Below the pieces are notes generated by a model. The model made no database searches and was not told the DNA's origin. It was given only the letters and a program-made list of their open reading frames with translations. Below, piece by piece: positions 6,370-13,053 of a DNA stretch of 13,053 nt. Position 1 is the first letter of the stretch. The number at the start of each line of letters is the position of its first letter. Both the position numbers and the translations under genes were made by a program. This DNA is from Rhodospirillales bacterium (GTDB lineage: Bacteria > Pseudomonadota > Alphaproteobacteria > Acetobacterales > Acetobacteraceae): the NCBI GenBank assembly GCA_015654825.1, contig JAATGE010000110.1, positions 1 to 13,053 on the forward strand, in the 5' to 3' direction.

Positions 6370-8148
6370 TTAGAAAGCCGCCTCCTCCAACGCCATCATG
6401 CTGGCCTTCCCGGCCTTGATGGCACTCCAAAGCGCCCCAGCCTGCGGCAGCAGCCGATCGTTGAAGAACTGCGCCGTCGTCAGTTTGGCCTTGTAGAACC
6501 CCGCCTCGCCATTCGCCGCGGGCAGCTTTTCGGCGGCGATTTTCGCGGTGCGCGCCCACATGTAACCCAGCGCGACGAGGCCCAGCAGACGCAGATAATC
6601 GGTGGCGGCGGCACCCGCTTCCTCCGGATCCTTCATGCCGGCCTGCGCCAGGTGCGCGGTGGCCTGCTGCAGCGCGCCGAAGGCGTTTGCCAACGGCAGC
6701 ACGTTCGGATCGGAGGCGTTGTCTTCGATGAATTGCTGCACCGGATGGAAGAAGCCGCGCATCAGCCGCCCCATGTGGGCCGGCAGCTTGCGCCCAACGA
6801 GGTCCAGCGCCTGGATGCCGTTGGCGCCTTCATAGATCATCGTAATGCGCGCATCGCGCACCAGCTGCTCCATGCCGTGGTCGCGGATGTAGCCGTGGCC
6901 GCCATAAACCTGCAGCGCCATGCTGGAGAGTTCAAAACTCAAATCGGTGAACATGGCCTTCACCACGGGCGTCATCAGCGCCACGAAATCCTCCGACTCC
7001 TGGCGCAGCGCGGGGTCGGTGGCTTTCGTTTCCAGGTCGAGCGCCTTGGCCACCCAGCCGGAAAGCGCCCGGCAGCCTTCGACGTAGGCGCGCACGGTCA
7101 TCAGCGTGCGGCGCACATCCGGATGCACAATGATCGGGTCCGCGGCTTTATCCGGGTATTTCGTACCGGCCAACGAGCGCCCCTGCAACCGGTCTTTCGC
7201 GTACGCGACGGCGCTTTGATACGCCGTTTCAGTAACGCCCAATCCCTGGATGCCAACGGAAAGCCGTTCCGCGTTCATCATCGTGAACATCGAATGCATG
7301 CCGCGGTTCGGCTCGCCAACCAGCCAGCCGGTGGCTTCCTCGAACACCAACTGGCAGGTCGCGGAGGCTTTCAGGCCCATCTTGTGTTCGATGCCGGCAC
7401 AGGTGACGCCGTTGCGCTGGCCCGGGCGGCCATCGTCGGTCGGAATGAATTTCGGCACCAGGAACAGGCTGATGCCCTTGATGCCCTTGGGGGCGTCCGG
7501 CAGGCGTGCCAGCACCAGGTGGATGATGTTTTCGGTCAGGTCGTGCTCGCCGGCGCTGATGAAAATCTTGTTGCCGGTGATTTTATAGCTGCCGTCCGGC
7601 TGCGGCACCGCCTTGGTGCGCAGCAGGCCGAGATCGGTACCGCAATGAGCCTCGGTGAGGTTCATCGTGCCGCTCCAGGTGCCCTCGATCATCTTGGGCA
7701 GATAGCGGGCTTTCAGTTCCTCCGTCGCGTGGCCGAGCAGGGCCAGCACGGCGCCGTGCGTCAGGCCGGGATACAAGCCAAAACTTAAATTGGCGGAGCA
7801 TTGCATTTCCTCGACCATCTTGCCGAGCACCTCGGGCAGTTCCTGGCCGCCGAATTCCGCCGGCGAGGCCAATGCGCTCCAGCCGTTCTCGCAGAATCTC
7901 GTGTAGGCGTCCTTGAAGCCCTTGGGGGTGCGGACAACGCCGTTCTCGTACCGGCAGCCTTCCTCGTCGCCGCTGGCGTTGATCGGCAGCAATATATCCT
8001 GCGCGAACTTGGCCGCCTCTTCCAGGATGCTGTCGATCAGGTCCTGCGTGACGTCGGTGCGGTCGATGGCCTGCATGTGGGCGGCGCTGTCGTGCAGTTC
8101 GTGGAGCACGAAACGCATGTCGCGGAGGGGGGCGTTGTAGACTTGCAT
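6370..8148 (-). CDS. Acyl-CoA dehydrogenase, long form with extra C-terminal domain
   Basis: FAD enzyme that makes the trans-2 double bond in an acyl-CoA, the first step of beta-oxidation. It has 592 residues from the ATG at 8148; a TTG ten codons upstream is in frame but less likely, and GGGAG lies 9 bases before the ATG. The long N-terminal form starting MQVYNAPLRDMRF is typical of the group that includes DmdC (3-methylmercaptopropionyl-CoA dehydrogenase) and many general long-chain enzymes. The FAD/substrate region NLTEAHCGTDLG, the middle domain, MNAERLSVGIQGLG and the catalytic base Glu440 in MIYEGANGIQ are visible. The last 130 residues or so form the accessory C-terminal domain. Chain length or sulfur-substrate specificity cannot be read; the neighbours favour ordinary fatty acid degradation. 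It is last in the operon, behind a 102-base gap holding repeat copy 5. Confidence 0.9.
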   Translation of the reverse strand: MQVYNAPLRDMRFVLHELHDSAAHMQAIDRTDVTQDLIDSILEEAAKFAQDILLPINASGDEEGCRYENGVVRTPKGFKDAYTRFCENGWSALASPAEFGGQELPEVLGKMVEEMQCSANLSFGLYPGLTHGAVLALLGHATEELKARYLPKMIEGTWSGTMNLTEAHCGTDLGLLRTKAVPQPDGSYKITGNKIFISAGEHDLTENIIHLVLARLPDAPKGIKGISLFLVPKFIPTDDGRPGQRNGVTCAGIEHKMGLKASATCQLVFEEATGWLVGEPNRGMHSMFTMMNAERLSVGIQGLGVTETAYQSAVAYAKDRLQGRSLAGTKYPDKAADPIIVHPDVRRTLMTVRAYVEGCRALSGWVAKALDLETKATDPALRQESEDFVALMTPVVKAMFTDLSFELSSMALQVYGGHGYIRDHGMEQLVRDARITMIYEGANGIQALDLVGRKLPAHMGRLMRGFFHPVQQFIEDNASDPNVLPLANAFGALQQATAHLAQAGMKDPEEAGAAATDYLRLLGLVALGYMWARTAKIAAEKLPAANGEAGFYKAKLTTAQFFNDRLLPQAGALWSAIKAGKASMMALEEAAF

Positions 8149-8182
8149 TTCTTCGGACTCCCTTTGGTAGGAATTCAAGTAA

Positions 8183-8249
8183 GGCCAGGGGCTCTGCCCC
8201 CTGGACCCCCGTCGGCGTGCCGCCGCTGGCGATAGCGCTGCGCGGCTGG
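8183..8249 (+). repeat. Dispersed GC hairpin repeat (copy 5, long form) inside the beta-oxidation operon
   Basis: Starts TAAGGCCAGGGGCTCTGCCC and ends GCGCTGCGCGGCTGG; it is the best partner of copy 2 (1435-1500). It fills most of the gap between the hydratase/dehydrogenase gene (its stop codon abuts the repeat within one base) and the acyl-CoA dehydrogenase start. In the operon transcript it would be present as the reverse complement and still fold. It could separate the expression of the last gene from the first ones by processing or partial termination. Confidence 0.8.
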
Positions 8250-8250
8250 T

Positions 8251-10578
8251 TTAGTTTCTCAGCGGTTTGCCGGTCTCCAGCATGTGCTCGATACGGGCCA
8301 GTGTTGCCGACGTCTTCAGCAGGCGCAGAAAACTCTCGCGTTCCAGTTCGAGAATCTTCGTTTCCTTGACCGTATCGATGATATCGGTTCCACCGCCGGT
8401 CAGCACCGTCGCCAACTCGCCGCCCACCACGATGTCGTGCTTGGTGGCCTGGCCAAGCCTGGCAAAGCCGGCCACCGCCTGATCCATCGCCACCTTTCCG
8501 GACGGGCCGGGCAACACAATCTCCCTTGCCTCCGGCGGCTTGTAGCCTTCAACCAACGACAATGCCTTTGCCTTGGCGTCCGCCAGCAGACGGTAGCGGT
8601 TCATCGTCACGCCGTCGCCGCTGCGCAGGATCAGCATGTCGCGCGCATCGGCCGCGGAACGGCCGACCTTCGCCGTGCTGATCATTTCGAACACTTTGGT
8701 CGGCGCCGGCATCGGGCCGCGCGGCATGCTGGGATCCGTCGCCCAGCGGCCCAACATTTCCTTGCAGCCGCCCCAGCCGGGCAACAAGCCGATGCCACAT
8801 TCCACCAGCCCTGCATACGTTTCGCTATGCGCCTGCACCGCGTCGCTATGCAGCAAAAATTCGCAGCCACCGCCCAGCGCCATGCCGGAAGGTGCCGCCA
8901 CCACCGGGAACGGTGCGTATTTCAGTTTCTGCATCATCTCCTGGCCGGTGGCGATGAGCGCCTCTACCTGCGACCAGGCCGCGATGTTGGCCGCGAACAG
9001 CGCCAGGCCGACATTCGCGCCGACCGAGAAATTGCTGCCCTCGTTGTAGATCACCAGCGCCTTGTGTTTTTCCTTGACCAGCGCGATGGCCTTTTGCAGC
9101 AGCGCCAGGATCTGGTCGTCCAGCGAGTTGGATTTGCTGGTGAATTCAAAGCACAGCACGCCGTCGCCGATGTCCCACACCGCCGCACTGCCGTTCTTCA
9201 GCACCGGCTTTGCCGCGAGTTTCAGATCCTCCAGCAGCAGCACGCCATCCGGCCGCGTGAGATTGTGGTAGGCGCCGTCCAGTCCCAGATATTGGCGCTT
9301 GCCGCCCTCAACCCGGTAGAACGTACGCCCCGCGGCCGCTTCCAATATCGGTGCAACCGCGATATTCTCGGCACGGAGCCGTGACACAAACCAATCGACG
9401 CCGACCTTGTCGATCAGCTCGAACGGACCCCATTTCCAGTTGTAGCCAAGCCGCATCGCCTCATCGATCGAGGTGATGTCGTCGGCGGCTTCCGGCACCA
9501 GCTTCGCCGCATAGGCCAGCGTGCGGCCCATCACGTTCCAGGCATAGGTGCCGACGCGGCCCGGCGCCTCGAGCAGTTTGCGAACATCCTTGCCTGCGGC
9601 GGCAAGTTCCGGAAGGTTCGGCTTCAGCTCCAGGCGGAATTCGCCTGTGGCGAAATCGATCGTTTCTTTGACGCGTTTGCCGCCCGTCTTGTTGATGCGG
9701 TAAAAACCGCCGCGGCCCTTGCGGCCGGTGTAGCCGGTTTCCAGCAATTTGCGCACCACCGGAATATCGCGGTTGATGGCGTGAAATTCGTCGTGCTTCG
9801 GCAACGCGCCCGCCATGCTCGCATTCACATGCGGCATCAGATCAAGGCCCACCAGGTCGGAAAGCCCGAATACACCGGTTTTCGGCACGCCGAACGGACT
9901 GCCCATGATGGCATCCGCTTCCTCGATCGTCAGGCCGATTTCGGGCGTCTCGGTGACCGCGCCGGTCATCCAGAACACGCCGAGCCGGTTGGCAATGAAG
10001 CCGGGGCTGTCATGGCAGGCGACCACGCTCTTGCCCAGTTTCACATCGCAGAACGCGGCGACGCGGGCCGCCAGAGCCTGATCGGTGGCAGGCCCCGTCA
10101 CCAACTCCATCAGCCGCATGTAGCGCGGCGGATTGAAGAAGTGCGTAATCATGAAGTCATGCGCAAAACTCTCCGGCATGCCTTCGAGCAAAACCTTCAG
10201 CGGAATGGTGCTGGTGTTGGATGAAATCGCCGTGCCCGGGCGGCGCACCGCTTCGAGCCTGTGGTATAGCGCCTGTTTGACATCGAGGCGTTCGAGCACG
10301 ACCTCGACGATCCAGTCGCATTCGGCCACGCGCGCCAGGTCATCCTCGATATTGCCGCATTCGATCAGTTTGGCCGCAGCCGCCGACATGAACGGCGCCG
10401 GATCGGTTTTCAGCGCGCGTGCCACGGCGCCTTCCGCTACCGCGTTCCGATTATTGCCATCCTTCGGCAGAATATCCAGCAGCAGCACTTTTATGCCGGC
10501 ATTGGCCACCTGGGCCGCAATGCCGGAACCCATGACGCCCGCGCCGATGACGCAGACTTTGCTGATTTCACCTGCCAT
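8251..10578 (-). CDS. 3-hydroxyacyl-CoA dehydrogenase/enoyl-CoA hydratase fusion (FadN/FadB-like)
   Basis: Two beta-oxidation steps on one chain of 775 residues: hydration of the 2-enoyl-CoA and NAD-dependent oxidation of the 3-hydroxyacyl-CoA. The order is dehydrogenase first, hydratase last, like Bacillus FadN and unlike FadB/FadJ. Dehydrogenase: dinucleotide loop GAGVMG at 12-17, Asp35 for the NAD ribose, SSNTST at 119-124, and catalytic His146 (THFFNPP) with Glu158 (RLMELV). A C-terminal dehydrogenase domain follows to about 420. Hydratase (about 460-700): FSVGAN and GMALGGGCE oxyanion segments, with Glu573 and Glu593 exactly 20 apart like the two catalytic glutamates of crotonase. All active-site residues are present. 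The start codon is 3 bases after the thiolase stop, so translation is coupled and the two proteins probably form the trifunctional-type complex. Confidence 0.93.
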   Translation of the reverse strand: MAGEISKVCVIGAGVMGSGIAAQVANAGIKVLLLDILPKDGNNRNAVAEGAVARALKTDPAPFMSAAAAKLIECGNIEDDLARVAECDWIVEVVLERLDVKQALYHRLEAVRRPGTAISSNTSTIPLKVLLEGMPESFAHDFMITHFFNPPRYMRLMELVTGPATDQALAARVAAFCDVKLGKSVVACHDSPGFIANRLGVFWMTGAVTETPEIGLTIEEADAIMGSPFGVPKTGVFGLSDLVGLDLMPHVNASMAGALPKHDEFHAINRDIPVVRKLLETGYTGRKGRGGFYRINKTGGKRVKETIDFATGEFRLELKPNLPELAAAGKDVRKLLEAPGRVGTYAWNVMGRTLAYAAKLVPEAADDITSIDEAMRLGYNWKWGPFELIDKVGVDWFVSRLRAENIAVAPILEAAAGRTFYRVEGGKRQYLGLDGAYHNLTRPDGVLLLEDLKLAAKPVLKNGSAAVWDIGDGVLCFEFTSKSNSLDDQILALLQKAIALVKEKHKALVIYNEGSNFSVGANVGLALFAANIAAWSQVEALIATGQEMMQKLKYAPFPVVAAPSGMALGGGCEFLLHSDAVQAHSETYAGLVECGIGLLPGWGGCKEMLGRWATDPSMPRGPMPAPTKVFEMISTAKVGRSAADARDMLILRSGDGVTMNRYRLLADAKAKALSLVEGYKPPEAREIVLPGPSGKVAMDQAVAGFARLGQATKHDIVVGGELATVLTGGGTDIIDTVKETKILELERESFLRLLKTSATLARIEHMLETGKPLRN

Positions 10579-10581
10579 GGC

Positions 10582-11718
10582 TCAGATCCGCTCCAGCACG
10601 GTCGCAATGCCCTGGCCGCCGCCGATGCATTGCGTGGCGATCGCATAGCGGCCGCCCTCGCGCGCCAGCAGGCTGGCCGCCTTGCCGACAATCCGCGCAC
10701 CGGTGGCGCCCAGCGGATGACCGATGGCGATCGCGCCGCCGTCGATATTGGTCGCCTCCTCGCGGAAGCCGATTTCGCTGATGCTGGCCAGTGCCTGGCT
10801 GGCAAAAGCCTCGTTCAGCTCGACCACATCCATGTCGGAGCCCTTCAGGCCGGCGCGATCCAGCGCCTTCTTCGAAGAGCGCACCGGCCCGATGCCCATG
10901 ATTTCCGGCTCCACGCCGGCCACGCCGACACTCTTGATGCGCGCCAGCTTCTTCAATCCGTGCTTGTCGGCATAAGCCTCCGAACACACCAGCACGGCGC
11001 TTGCGCCATCGGTCAGCGGGCTCGAGGTGCCGGCGGTGACGGTACCTTCCTGGTCGAACGCCAGTTTCAGGCCGGCCAGGGCCTCCTTGGTGGTTTCGCC
11101 GCGGATGCAGCCGTCGGTGTCGATTACGCCCGCCTTCGCGTGGATCGGAATGATTTCTGCAACGAACTTGCCGGCCGCCTGCGCCGCCGCCGCCTTCTTC
11201 TGGCTCTTCACGGCGAACTCTTCCTGCGCGTCACGCGTGATCTGCCAGCGCCGCGCCACATTCTCCGCGGTTTCGCCCATGCCCATGTAGGCGCCGGGCG
11301 ATTTCTTCGCCAGCACTGGATTGAACAGCGGATTGTAGCCGCCCATCGGAATGCGCGACATGCTCTCCACACCCGCGGCGATGAATACCTCGCCGGCGCC
11401 AAGCTGGATCTGGCCGGCGGCGATATGCACGCTCTGCATCGAACTGCCGCAGAAACGGTTGACCGTGCAGCCGCCGACCGAAATCGGCAGATCCGCGAGC
11501 AGGCCGATCAGCCGCCCAACGTTCATGCCCTGCTCGCCCTCGGGGAACGCGCAGCCGACAATGATGTCCTCGATATCCTCCGGCTTGACGCCGGTCTGCG
11601 CAATCAGGCCGCGCACCACTTCGGCCGCCATGTCATCCGGCCGCACGCGGGCCAGCGCGCCCTTGCGGGCCAGGGTGAACGGCGAGCGTGCATAGCCCGC
11701 GATTACGACATTCGTCAT
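10582..11718 (-). CDS. fadA: Acetyl-CoA C-acyltransferase (3-ketoacyl-CoA thiolase)
   Basis: Last step of beta-oxidation: CoA cleaves 3-ketoacyl-CoA into acetyl-CoA and a shortened acyl-CoA. 378 residues, a normal thiolase length. Catalytic residues are all visible: nucleophile Cys90 in VNRFCGSS, His334 in AIGHPLGATGAR, and Cys364 in ATQCIGGGQG; the NEAFA motif is also present. GGGAG lies about 6 bases before the ATG. It is the first enzyme gene behind the MerR-type regulator, with a 46-base gap containing a small 5-bp stem (11745-11760). The gene context makes the degradative role likely; a biosynthetic acetoacetyl-CoA thiolase is less likely given the hydratase/dehydrogenase partner. The symbol fadA is by function. 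Confidence 0.93.
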   Translation of the reverse strand: MTNVVIAGYARSPFTLARKGALARVRPDDMAAEVVRGLIAQTGVKPEDIEDIIVGCAFPEGEQGMNVGRLIGLLADLPISVGGCTVNRFCGSSMQSVHIAAGQIQLGAGEVFIAAGVESMSRIPMGGYNPLFNPVLAKKSPGAYMGMGETAENVARRWQITRDAQEEFAVKSQKKAAAAQAAGKFVAEIIPIHAKAGVIDTDGCIRGETTKEALAGLKLAFDQEGTVTAGTSSPLTDGASAVLVCSEAYADKHGLKKLARIKSVGVAGVEPEIMGIGPVRSSKKALDRAGLKGSDMDVVELNEAFASQALASISEIGFREEATNIDGGAIAIGHPLGATGARIVGKAASLLAREGGRYAIATQCIGGGQGIATVLERI

Positions 11719-11764
11719 GGAGTTCTCCCGATGGATAGACGGTTCGCCCGAATATGGGCGGGCG

Positions 11765-12202
11765 CTAGGCGCGTTTCATCTCGCCGGGGCCATTCAGCAG
11801 CGCTTCGCGCGCCTGGCGCTGAATATCCTCCAGCTCCCCGATGGAGGTTTCCAGCGCGCGGCGCTGTTCTTGCAGCATATCGAGCCGCTTCTGCACGCCC
11901 GTCAGCAGCAGCCTGATCTGGCCCGCCTGGGTGTGGTCCTGGTCGTAGAGATCGAGGTACTCCTTGATCTCGCGCAACGAGAACCCCAGCCGCTTGCCCC
12001 GCAGGATCAGGATCATGCGGGCGCGGTCGCGCACCGTGTAGACGCGCGTGGTGCCGGCGCGCTGCGGGCTGATCAGGCCCTTGTCCTCGTAAAAACGGAT
12101 GGTGCGCGCAGTGATACCGAGCTCGCGCGCCAGCTGCGTGACGGTGTGAAAGGCCTCCGCGGCGGCCCGCGAGGCGCGAGGGGTAACTTGTTCGAGGGCC
12201 AT
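11765..12202 (-). CDS. MerR-family transcriptional regulator of the beta-oxidation operon
   Basis: 145-residue dimeric DNA-binding protein. The winged-helix domain spans about 18-85: FHTVTQLARELGITARTIRFYEDKGL is the classic MerR helix-turn-helix, followed by the wing with YTVRDRARM and the helix GFSLREIKEYLDLY. A long dimerising coiled coil spans about 90-135. There is no cysteine in the whole protein, so it is not a metal or thiol sensor of the MerR/CueR/SoxR kind. Together with the downstream acyl-CoA genes this points to the LiuR-like branch that responds to acyl-CoA-type intermediates (inferred). AGGGAA lies about 6 bases before the ATG. It is the first gene of the minus-strand unit and divergent from an isonitrile hydratase-like gene. 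Confidence 0.88.
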   Translation of the reverse strand: MALEQVTPRASRAAAEAFHTVTQLARELGITARTIRFYEDKGLISPQRAGTTRVYTVRDRARMILILRGKRLGFSLREIKEYLDLYDQDHTQAGQIRLLLTGVQKRLDMLQEQRRALETSIGELEDIQRQAREALLNGPGEMKRA

Positions 12203-12232
12203 AAGCTTCCCTATACGTGAGCTTTCTTACAC

Positions 12233-12262
12233 CCCATACAACAGCGAATTGCCGCATGGCAA
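12233..12262 (-). promoter_or_regulatory. Candidate promoter of the MerR/beta-oxidation operon
   Basis: On the minus strand TTGCCA (12257-12262, 5 of 6 to the -35 consensus) is followed after 18 bases by TATGGG (12233-12238, a weak -10). A slightly long spacer would suit MerR-type activation, but the -10 is poor. TTGCC-GCAT-GGCAA (12249-12262) is a short inverted repeat covering the -35, a possible operator shared with the divergent gene. Low confidence. Confidence 0.25.
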
Positions 12263-12331
12263 CAGCTCCCGGATCGCAGTTGGCACCGCGGCCAAAACCT
12301 GCCACCGCGGCCGGCGCGACAGGAGCTCCCC

Positions 12332-13053
12332 ATGGCCGACCACGCATTCACCGCCGGGTTCCTGCTCTACCCAAACTTCACGCAGCTGGACCTCACGGGG
12401 CCTTACGAGGTGATTTCCCACCTGCCCGGTAGCCGCTGCCTTCTGATCGCCGCTGGCCCGGCGCCGGTGGCCGATGGGCGGGGCCTGGCGATCGTGCCGA
12501 CCGCCACGTTCGCCGACGCGCCAAAGCTGGACCTGCTGTGCGTGCCGGGCGGGCCCGGCACTATGCAGGCCGCTGGCGATCCGGAAACGCTGGCGTTCGT
12601 GCAGCGCGCCGCCGCCAGTGCCACATGGATCACATCGGTCTGCACCGGATCGCTGATCCTCGGCGCCGCCGGCCTGCTACGCGGCAAGCGCGCCACCTGC
12701 CACTGGGCCTGCCGCGACCTGCTGCGCCATTTCGGCGCCATCCCGGTGGCGGAGCGCGTGGTGGAGGACGGCAACATCATCACCGGCGGCGGCGTGACGG
12801 CCGGGCTCGATTTCGCGCTGACGGTGGTCGCACGTGCCGCAGGGCGGCAGGCCGCGGAGCTGATCCAGCTCGGCCTGGAGTATGACCCGGCGCCGCCCTT
12901 CGACGCCGGCAGCCCGGAGCGCGCCGGGCCCGAACTGGTGGACGCGTACTTGGCGAGCGTGGCGGCGCGGCTCGCGGAGCGCGAGGCGATGGCGGTGGCG
13001 CAGGTAGAAGGCCAGGGCTCTGCCCTGGACCCGCTGGGGCCTGAGGCCCCAGA
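12332..13053 (+). CDS. inhA: Isonitrile hydratase-like DJ-1/PfpI family protein (3' end outside the window)
   Basis: Likely hydrates isonitriles (R-NC) to N-substituted formamides; at minimum a DJ-1/PfpI cysteine-nucleophile enzyme. AGGAG lies 6 bases before the ATG. 240 codons are visible with no stop. It closely resembles Pseudomonas isonitrile hydratase (228 residues): QLDLTGPYEV near 18-27, LLCVPGGPG near 68-76, nucleophile Cys104 in TSVCTGSLILGAAGLLRGKRA, then CHWA, GAIPVAERVV and NIITGGGVTAGLDFAL. Asp20 is at the place of the active-site acid. Beyond about residue 226 the frame enters repeat copy 6 (translated EGQGSALDPLGPEAP), so the natural C-terminus is probably near residue 225 and the tail is repeat-derived. 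The stop codon was not seen. It is divergent from the MerR gene by 129 bases. Confidence 0.85.
   Translation, partial: MADHAFTAGFLLYPNFTQLDLTGPYEVISHLPGSRCLLIAAGPAPVADGRGLAIVPTATFADAPKLDLLCVPGGPGTMQAAGDPETLAFVQRAAASATWITSVCTGSLILGAAGLLRGKRATCHWACRDLLRHFGAIPVAERVVEDGNIITGGGVTAGLDFALTVVARAAGRQAAELIQLGLEYDPAPPFDAGSPERAGPELVDAYLASVAARLAEREAMAVAQVEGQGSALDPLGPEAP
13010..13053 (+). repeat. Dispersed GC hairpin repeat (copy 6), truncated by the window edge
   Basis: GGCCAGGGC-TCT-GCCCTGGACC, then CTGGGGCC-TGA-GGCCCCAG: the same two stems as copy 3, with a different second loop. It overlaps the 3' end of the isonitrile hydratase-like reading frame. Confidence 0.75.

Noticed and set aside
6019..6370. 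CRISPR array suggested by several repeats in a short stretch
   Set aside because: Repeats are inverted, unequal in length and spacing, with no regular spacers and no cas genes nearby.
6364..7788. Plus-strand open frame of 474 codons opposite the acyl-CoA dehydrogenase gene
   Set aside because: Shadow of a clear dehydrogenase on the other strand; His/Arg/Gln-rich translation typical of antisense frames.
10630..11916. Plus-strand open frame of 428 codons opposite the thiolase gene
   Set aside because: Antisense to a thiolase with an intact active site; no domain seen.

Overview
This 13 kb window is GC-rich bacterial chromosome. Codon use, the gene families present and the dispersed GC-rich hairpin repeats all suggest an alphaproteobacterium, and the repeats point to the Acetobacteraceae/Rhodospirillales side. 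That placement is inferred from style and family resemblance, because no marker gene is present. Eleven coding regions are supported. Gene density is high, and the gaps are largely filled by short palindromic repeats.

Layout. (1) 1-1600: an exported SGNH/GDSL hydrolase on the minus strand and a divergent small membrane protein of unknown function. (2) 1595-5293, minus strand: a four-gene ABC importer operon in the same order as E. coli yehZYXW (binding protein, long permease, ATPase, short permease). Each junction is an ATGA stop/start overlap. (3) 5379-5996, plus strand: a small endonuclease/exonuclease/phosphatase-fold enzyme divergent from the importer. (4) 5997-6369: a gene-free, repeat-dense convergent gap with nested inverted repeats and a perfect 21-bp-arm hairpin. 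(5) 6370-12202, minus strand: a fatty acid beta-oxidation unit read as MerR-type regulator, thiolase, 3-hydroxyacyl-CoA dehydrogenase/enoyl-CoA hydratase fusion, then an acyl-CoA dehydrogenase of the long C-terminal-domain type. (6) 12332-end, plus strand: an isonitrile hydratase-like DJ-1/PfpI protein divergent from the regulator. Its frame runs into a repeat copy and off the window edge.

How they fit. The beta-oxidation genes supply every catalytic step of one turn: dehydrogenation, hydration, second dehydrogenation and thiolysis. They lie behind a regulator that would plausibly sense an acyl-CoA intermediate. The importer would supply or balance a compatible solute such as glycine betaine under stress.

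The least ordinary feature is a family of about six dispersed repeats with core GGCCAGGGGCTCTGCCCCTG. Copies sit right behind stop codons or between operon genes, keep stems despite loop changes, and in one case extend a reading frame. I see no defence system, prophage, CRISPR array, transposase, rRNA or tRNA. The protein-coding content is conventional, so the repeats deserve the second look.
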